In this document: positions 59,603 through 64,000 of the stretch, piece after piece
Numbering within the stretch: the first letter of the stretch is position 1
Layout: every line of letters starts with the position of its first letter
Assembly: GCA_045589695.1 (NCBI GenBank)
Contig: JAZNPP010000067.1
Location: 1-64,000 of the forward strand
Source of the DNA: HGM04593 sp045589695
GTDB taxonomy: Bacteria; Bacteroidota; Bacteroidia; Bacteroidales; Bacteroidaceae
Direction: 5' to 3'
DNA: 64,000 nt
Notes under the pieces: model-generated
Told to the model about the DNA's origin: nothing
Database searches by the model: none
The model's input: only the letters and a program-made list of their open reading frames with translations
Program-made: the position numbers and the translations under genes

Positions 59603-61260
59603 AACGATATGCATTCGCTATAATGCTGCTGGTCACTGCCGGCCTGCATGCCCAGGTAATAAACGTGAACAACACGGACGGCACCACCTTGCCTATTGAA
59701 ACCAAAGAGGTCAGCGAGATAACCTTCAATGAAGCGAAGAAGATCGTTACCCTCTCCATGAACGAGGGCGAACGGCACTGCTTCCACACAGACAAAGTGG
59801 AGGAGATATCCAAAACAGGCAGCAAGCAGGATAAACTTGAATACAGCCTCACCCCCGCCGTTTCGTTCGACAGCAACGACAAGGAGAGCTACAACGAGGT
59901 TACGGAGACCATTATTACGGATGAGCTGATAGACGAATCGGGAGATTTTGTCGAAAACTTTACCGTTTCTTATGTAATAGATATACAATTCACGGAGAAC
60001 GACGTAACCGTCAGCGGAAACACCAGTGTAGTCACATATACCAAAGACGGGGCGCACCTTGTCATTACAGGGACGAAAGGCAAAACGGCATATGTCGTTT
60101 CGGGAAAAAGCGGCAACGGCTCGCTTAAGATTTACAGCCCTAAGAAATTTCAGATCGTGCTATGCGGGCTTGACCTAACAAACAATGCAGGCCCGGCCAT
60201 AAACATACAGACGGGAAAAACCGTATACTTCACTGTCGAAGAGGGAACCACAAACAGCCTTTGCGACGGCGCCGTATACAAAGCCCCTGTATTGAGCAGC
60301 GACGGAATAACATACGAGGACCAGAAAGGAACGCTTTTCAGCGAAGGACAGCTCATATTCAACGGCACGGGAACGCTTAACATAACCAGCCTCGGAGGAC
60401 ATGGCATCTGCAGCGACGACTACATCAGAATACGCGACGGCTACATTAACATAAATAATGCGGCGAAAGACGGTTTCCACACGAACGACAAGTTCATGAT
60501 AAGCCGCACAGCGGAACATGCTCCGGTCATTAATATAACCGCGACAAACGACGGTATCGACTGCGGCAAAGGAGAAGTGATAATCGATGCCGGCAAGACA
60601 TCCATAACATCGGGCGGAGAGGCAATAAAGGTCGTTTATGAGGCCGCCGAACCCGACCCGCTCATTGTTCCTAAAGCTACAATCAACGGAGGCTATATCG
60701 AATTCACCACGACCGGAGACAAGAGTTCAGGTATAAAGACGAACGGAGAGTTCGCACAGAACGGTGGCATTGTCCACGGAACAGTAAAAGGAAACGGTTC
60801 TAAAGTCATCAACTGCGACAAGAACGTCACGTTCAACAACGGAAAAGTCATAGGCCTCTGCGAAGGTACCGTGCTTAACGACACCACGTCGGCAGGCGGC
60901 ATCAAATGCGAGGGCAACTTCACCTTAAACAGCGGCACGATAGCCATGAAGTGCAGCGGCAAGGGAGCCAAAGGCTTGAACTGCAAGATCGCGATGATAA
61001 AGGGCGGCGAAGTTACATTGCTGTCAGAAGCCGAGAACTTCAACGGGGCACACGGCGACCGCAAGAGCGTTGCCGTAGATGCGGACAACCTGATTGTCAC
61101 TGGAGGCAGAACGATACTCAGCGCGTACAGCTATGCCGTATCTACCACTAACGCGAACCTCACGAACGGCGCGCTGCATGCCATTAGCCAAAACGCTACC
61201 GCATTCAAGAACGGAGCGACGCAAAAAGGAGGCTGGCTAATGATTAAAGAAGCCGAATAG
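59599..61260 (+). CDS. Secreted Cthe_2159-like (DUF4353) beta-helix carbohydrate-binding protein
   Basis: This 553-residue exported protein has a signal peptide (MKRYAFAIMLLVTAGLHA). Residues about 20-75 repeat the upstream protein's module pattern (EVSEITFNEAKKIVTLSM). From about residue 130 on it matches DUF4353/Cthe_2159, a right-handed beta-helix first seen in Clostridium thermocellum and reported to bind acidic polysaccharides. Visible rungs include KFQIVLCGLDLTNNAGPAIN, GTGTLNITSLGGHGICSDDY, INNAAKDGFHTNDKFM, ATNDGIDCGKGEVIIDAG and GYIEFTTTGDKSSGIKTNGE. DUF4353 genes commonly occur near VTC and DUF4956 genes. It closes the operon. Confidence 0.83.
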   Translation: MKRYAFAIMLLVTAGLHAQVINVNNTDGTTLPIETKEVSEITFNEAKKIVTLSMNEGERHCFHTDKVEEISKTGSKQDKLEYSLTPAVSFDSNDKESYNEVTETIITDELIDESGDFVENFTVSYVIDIQFTENDVTVSGNTSVVTYTKDGAHLVITGTKGKTAYVVSGKSGNGSLKIYSPKKFQIVLCGLDLTNNAGPAINIQTGKTVYFTVEEGTTNSLCDGAVYKAPVLSSDGITYEDQKGTLFSEGQLIFNGTGTLNITSLGGHGICSDDYIRIRDGYININNAAKDGFHTNDKFMISRTAEHAPVINITATNDGIDCGKGEVIIDAGKTSITSGGEAIKVVYEAAEPDPLIVPKATINGGYIEFTTTGDKSSGIKTNGEFAQNGGIVHGTVKGNGSKVINCDKNVTFNNGKVIGLCEGTVLNDTTSAGGIKCEGNFTLNSGTIAMKCSGKGAKGLNCKIAMIKGGEVTLLSEAENFNGAHGDRKSVAVDADNLIVTGGRTILSAYSYAVSTTNANLTNGALHAISQNATAFKNGATQKGGWLMIKEAE

Positions 61261-61271
61261 AAGCAGAACCT

Positions 61272-61320
61272 ATATAAAAAGCGTAGCGGAACACAAGATG
61301 TTCCGCTACGCTTTTTATAT
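61272..61320. terminator. 22-bp perfect hairpin between the VTC operon and pyrH
   Basis: Bases 61272-61293 and 61299-61320 are perfect inverted repeats with a 5-base loop. Each arm contains a run of five T/A that gives a built-in U-stretch (CTTTTTATAT) on both strands, so bidirectional termination between the convergent genes is likely. Confidence 0.82.
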
Positions 61321-61329
61321 CCGCAAGAA

Positions 61330-62040
61330 TTATGGATGCACGTAAGTACCAATCTCCTCACCGTTCATAACCTTTTTAAGGTTACCCACCACATCCATGT
61401 TAAAGACGTAGATAGGAAGATTATTCTCACGGCACATCGCTGTAGCTGTTATATCCATGACTTTAAGTCCTCGGCTGATCACCTCGTCGTATGAAATATC
61501 GCCGAACTTGGTAGCAGTCGGGTCTTTTTCGGGATCTGCCGTGTAAATACCGTCTACTCTTGTGCCCTTAAGCATCACGTCGGCCTCAATTTCGATGCCC
61601 CGCAATGACGAACCCGTATCAGTCGTGAAATAAGGACTTCCTGTTCCGGCAGCCATTATGACCACTTTGCCTTCGTTCATGGCGTCTATAGCCTTCCATT
61701 TTGTATAGAACTCGCCGACAGGCTCCATGCGTATCGCAGTAAGCACCTTGTTAGGAACGCCGGCTGCACCAAGAGCCGAACTGAGGGCAAGGCTGTTGAT
61801 TACAGTCGCCATCATGCCCATCTGGTCACCCTTTACACGGTCAAAGCCCTTGCCCGCACCTGTCAGGCCACGGAAGATATTGCCGCCGCCTATTACAATT
61901 CCTATCTGCACGCCCATTTCCGCAACCTCTTTTATCTGGAGCGCATACTCGTTCAGACGCTTCACGTCAATTCCGTAACCTTGTTCGCCCATAAGGCTCT
62001 CTCCGCTGAGTTTCAGCAGAATACGTTTGAATTTTGCCAT
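61330..62040 (-). CDS. pyrH: Uridylate kinase
   Basis: This 236-residue UMP kinase of the amino-acid-kinase fold makes UDP. Blocks are RILLKLSGESLMGEQGYGID, IGIVIGGGNIFRGLTGAGKG, DQMGMMATVINSLALSSAL, GTGSPYFTTDTGSSLRGIEI and GTRVDGIYTADPEKDPTATK. Length is normal. It is a single gene on the minus strand; no clear promoter is visible, and the 145 bases to the next gene are AT-rich. Confidence 0.96.
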   Translation of the reverse strand: MAKFKRILLKLSGESLMGEQGYGIDVKRLNEYALQIKEVAEMGVQIGIVIGGGNIFRGLTGAGKGFDRVKGDQMGMMATVINSLALSSALGAAGVPNKVLTAIRMEPVGEFYTKWKAIDAMNEGKVVIMAAGTGSPYFTTDTGSSLRGIEIEADVMLKGTRVDGIYTADPEKDPTATKFGDISYDEVISRGLKVMDITATAMCRENNLPIYVFNMDVVGNLKKVMNGEEIGTYVHP

Positions 62041-62185
62041 ATCCGTATGTTTTAGTAATTAATCGTCACAACTCTGTAAAATTAGAATAAAATCTTAAAA
62101 TATACTATATTTTAAGGTAAAAGGTTAAGCAAATTCATTACATGCAAAAAAAATACTTAAATTAGCGCCGTCAAAAACTAACGCC

Positions 62186-62419
62186 ATGAGATTTCTTAAG
62201 AATCCCAACATAACAGTCGCAGTACTTGCGATATATACAGCAATAATGTATATATACCTGTTCCCCAAGAACAACGAAATGTCAAACACCGAAAAATGGG
62301 TAACTATCGCCGTGTCGTGCGGCATCCTTGTCCTGTTATGGGTACTGCTCCGACGCCGGAAAAAGCTGAGCGAGGAGCGTGAAAGCGAAATGAACAGAAA
62401 TAAAGAGTCAAAGGAGTAG
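62186..62419 (+). CDS. Small two-helix membrane protein, unknown
   Basis: This 77-residue protein has two hydrophobic helices (about 9-27, ITVAVLAIYTAIMYIYLF, and 39-56, WVTIAVSCGILVLLWVLL) and a charged C-terminal tail (RRRKKLSEERESEMNRNKES). I do not recognise it. Its last 12 bases overlap the end of birA on the other strand. The clear signal of two helices followed by a positive then mixed tail makes it likely to be real. Confidence 0.65.
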   Translation: MRFLKNPNITVAVLAIYTAIMYIYLFPKNNEMSNTEKWVTIAVSCGILVLLWVLLRRRKKLSEERESEMNRNKESKE

Positions 62420-63160
62420 CTCAACCTCCTTGAACCCATAGCTGCGGAGCGTTCCCTGAGCATCTCTCAGGCACAGCCTGCCGCATGGCTCCACATCCAC
62501 CACGGTCGCCTCAAAAACCGAACTGCCGTCATTGTAGGTCATCGGGAGCATATACCCCATAAGACATTTCTTGTACTCATTGTCTATAGACGCCTTGCCG
62601 CCTCTCTCAAGAACTTCATAATAGAACAGAAAAAAATCGAGCAACTTGTCACGGACTTCATCTACCGCGTAGCAGCCGCCTCCAATCATCGCCATAGAGA
62701 CCGGGGTGCGTTCCATTGCAGGGAAAGAGGACTGATTGACATTAAGCCCTACCCCTATCACAGCCTTTTCGACAGTTCCCGACATACAGTCAAGCTCAAC
62801 AAGCACACCTGCGAGCTTCCTTTTGCCGACATATATATCGTTCGGCCATTTTATTTCGGCATGCAGCCCGTATTGCTCCATTGTACGCAACAGAGCCAAC
62901 GATATTACCTGAGAAAGCAGGAATTGCTCCTTGACATCGAACCCGCAAGGCTTTACAAGAATAGAGATAAGGAGATTGCTTCCGGCTTCGGAGAACCACA
63001 CATTGCCCCGCTGCCCCCTGCCCGATGTCTGCTTAAGGGCAGAGACAGCCACGACCTTAGCCGTGCCGGCTTCATTCCACAGCGAAGCGGCCTCATCACG
63101 GACATAACGGTTGGTGGAGTCAATGCTGTCAAGAGTCTTTACAAAGACATTAGAGCCCAT
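62408..63160 (-). CDS. birA: Biotin--[acetyl-CoA-carboxylase] ligase
   Basis: This 250-residue enzyme attaches biotin to carrier proteins. It lacks the N-terminal DNA-binding domain of bifunctional BirA, so it cannot repress biotin genes. The signature is ALKQTSGRGQRGNVWFSEAG; LLISILVKPCGF, EIKWPNDIYVGKRKLAGVLV and AVIGVGLNVNQSSFPAME complete the catalytic domain, and a C-terminal SH3-like domain ends it. It overlaps the YjbR gene by 11 bases. It would serve the carrier encoded at 36393-36821. Confidence 0.95.
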   Translation of the reverse strand: MGSNVFVKTLDSIDSTNRYVRDEAASLWNEAGTAKVVAVSALKQTSGRGQRGNVWFSEAGSNLLISILVKPCGFDVKEQFLLSQVISLALLRTMEQYGLHAEIKWPNDIYVGKRKLAGVLVELDCMSGTVEKAVIGVGLNVNQSSFPAMERTPVSMAMIGGGCYAVDEVRDKLLDFFLFYYEVLERGGKASIDNEYKKCLMGYMLPMTYNDGSSVFEATVVDVEPCGRLCLRDAQGTLRSYGFKEVELLL

Positions 63161-63497
63161 AAATGCAACGGATTTTCTTTGGCAATTTCTTCAGCACCTC
63201 TTCGTAGGAGTGATCTATCAGCGAATAGAACAGTCCGTCGTCAAGAGCGGCTATGTCCAGCTGATTCCAATAGCGTTTGTTCATGTGCCATGCAGGAAGA
63301 ATCTGCGGATACTTGTCGCGCAGCTCTATCGCATAGTCGGCATCGCACTTCACGCAGAACCACTTGACATTCTCAAGGTCCACTATTGCAAATATCTTGT
63401 TCTCGACTCTGAAAGCGAGAGTCGTTTCGTCGAAAGGGAAATCCTCGGTAGCGTTTCTCTTCCCGAGACAATACAAACGCGCGTCTTCGATATTCAT
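63150..63497 (-). CDS. MmcQ/YjbR family protein
   Basis: This 115-residue protein has the MmcQ/YjbR fold (a CyaY-like DNA-binding-type domain). Typical parts are LGKRNATEDFPFDETTLAFR, KIFAIVDLENVKWFCVKCDA, ILPAWHMNKRYWNQLDI and YSLIDHSYEEVLKKLPKK. The role is unknown; some members have been proposed to bind DNA. It lies between yraN (9-base gap) and birA (11-base overlap) in one operon. Confidence 0.9.
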   Translation of the reverse strand: MNIEDARLYCLGKRNATEDFPFDETTLAFRVENKIFAIVDLENVKWFCVKCDADYAIELRDKYPQILPAWHMNKRYWNQLDIAALDDGLFYSLIDHSYEEVLKKLPKKIRCIYGL

Positions 63498-63506
63498 AAC
63501 ACCAAA

Positions 63507-63869
63507 CTACCAGTTAGGATAAAAAGCGTCTCTTATATGTTCAATCTTGTACGGCTCGCTCTCGCCTATCACCGTAACGACGTCAAAGCGTACTGGGGAG
63601 TCTATTCCGTAACGCATCACATACGATTCGGCAGCGGCAAGAAGCCGTCTGATTTTCTTTTCTGTCACTGCGTCGGCAGCGTCACCGTACCGTTCGTTGC
63701 TGCGGCTCTTGACCTCGACAAAGACAAGAGTATCACGTTCACGGGCTATCAAGTCAATTTCCTTATGCCCCGAACGCCAATTATAATGCAGAACGGCAAA
63801 CCCTTTATCAAGCAAATAACGGGAGGCCAGCATTTCGCCTTTATTGCCGAGCAAATTATGTTCCGCCAT
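63507..63869 (-). CDS. YraN family (UPF0102) endonuclease-like protein
   Basis: This 120-residue protein belongs to the YraN/UPF0102 family, which has a nuclease-like fold of the PD-(D/E)xK type. The motif pieces are LGNKGEMLASRYLLDKGFA, YNWRSGHKEIDLIARERD and TLVFVEVKSRSNERYG, in which the E-x-K triad is seen. The family's function is not settled (predicted Holliday junction-resolvase relation). It is the first gene of the yraN-yjbR-birA operon. Confidence 0.93.
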   Translation of the reverse strand: MAEHNLLGNKGEMLASRYLLDKGFAVLHYNWRSGHKEIDLIARERDTLVFVEVKSRSNERYGDAADAVTEKKIRRLLAAAESYVMRYGIDSPVRFDVVTVIGESEPYKIEHIRDAFYPNW

Positions 63870-63892
63870 ACAAAATATCCTGTTTCACTCAG

Positions 63893-63924
63893 CGAAGATA
63901 ATACATGCGGCATGCAAAAGCAAA
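63893..63924 (-). promoter_or_regulatory. Promoter of the yraN-yjbR-birA operon
   Basis: On the minus strand TTTG (63924-63921) is followed after exactly 20 bases by TATCTTCG (63900-63893). The ATG of yraN lies 24 bases downstream. Confidence 0.72.
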
Positions 63925-63932
63925 TGAAAAAC

Positions 63933-63963
63933 TTGCAATTCCTTTAAAGATAGACTATTTTTG
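63933..63963 (+). promoter_or_regulatory. Promoter of a gene beyond the right edge
   Basis: TTG (63933-63935) and TATTTTTG (63956-63963) are 20 bases apart. The gene they would serve starts outside the window. Confidence 0.62.
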
Positions 63964-64000
63964 CATTAGTCAAAACAGACAAGCATAGCTCAAATGAGTA

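Noticed and set aside
63111..63947. A 278-codon open frame opposite yraN and yjbR
   Set aside because: It crosses two well-supported genes and their promoter, and it has no recognisable motif.

Overview
The window is a chromosomal segment of a Gram-negative Bacteroidota member, almost certainly order Bacteroidales. The evidence is the repeated -33/-7 promoter pattern TTTG-N19/22-TAnnTTTG (often TAnnTTCG), the near absence of Shine-Dalgarno sequences, Bacteroidota-only families (DUF4295 beside rpmG, the DUF5103 type IX secretion plug protein, PG0541-like protein, DUF4105, DUF1460), Bacteroidota-type LptD and LptC, and C-terminal sorting-like tails on secreted proteins. I see no rRNA operon, CRISPR array, insertion sequence or prophage. 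One tRNA, tRNA-Arg(CCG), is present. The segment is gene dense and mostly housekeeping, with a few accessory loci.

Layout. 1-6.7 kb: a TetR-controlled RND efflux operon (regulator, TolC-like channel, adaptor lipoprotein, pump, PG0541-like accessory protein). 6.8-9.5 kb, minus strand: a DUF4105/Lnb-like membrane protein translationally coupled to a PafA-like phosphatase homologue that appears to have lost its catalytic residues. 9.6-14.9 kb: a tightly packed envelope cluster (coaX, outer-membrane barrel, TPR protein, lptC, CNNM/CBS/CorC protein), followed by a PpiD/SurA-like periplasmic chaperone up to 17.3 kb. 17.3-17.8 kb: a gene-poor stretch with a 124-bp imperfect palindrome. 17.8-20.1 kb, minus strand: DUF4295-rpmG-rpmB (transcribed rpmB first), pncC and tsaD. 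20.3-28.4 kb: an acyltransferase, a TonB-dependent receptor without SusD, and a 1,488-residue secreted GH89 alpha-N-acetylglucosaminidase with many accessory domains.

28.4-41.1 kb: a small periplasmic protein, a long-chain acyl-CoA synthetase, an LpxL-type acyltransferase, a Stealth/glycosyltransferase pair, a methylmalonyl-CoA decarboxylase/carboxylase operon (mce, mmdA, a 49-residue subunit, biotin carrier), rarA, fhs and an orphan glycosyltransferase. 41.3-56.5 kb: glnS, a TPR protein, manC, a WecA/MraY-type transferase, the T9SS plug protein, DUF1460, asnA, tRNA-Arg, proS, ung, lptD and an HD hydrolase. 56.6-61.3 kb: a five-gene operon encoding a VTC polyphosphate-polymerase domain protein, a DUF4956 membrane protein, a DUF2490 outer-membrane barrel, a small secreted protein with a sorting-like tail and a Cthe_2159-like secreted beta-helix protein. 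This is the best candidate for an undescribed system. 61.3-64.0 kb: pyrH, a small membrane protein, and yraN-yjbR-birA on the minus strand.

Connections: BirA would biotinylate the carrier protein of the methylmalonyl-CoA operon. LptC and LptD belong to the same LPS export bridge, and the LpxL-type enzyme, ManC, the WecA-like protein and the glycosyltransferases feed envelope glycolipids. The DUF5103 protein and the sorting-like tails fit type IX secretion. Transcription units are often closed by unusually long, perfect hairpins (16-23 bp), several without a U-tract. All family assignments were made by reading motifs; no database search was run.
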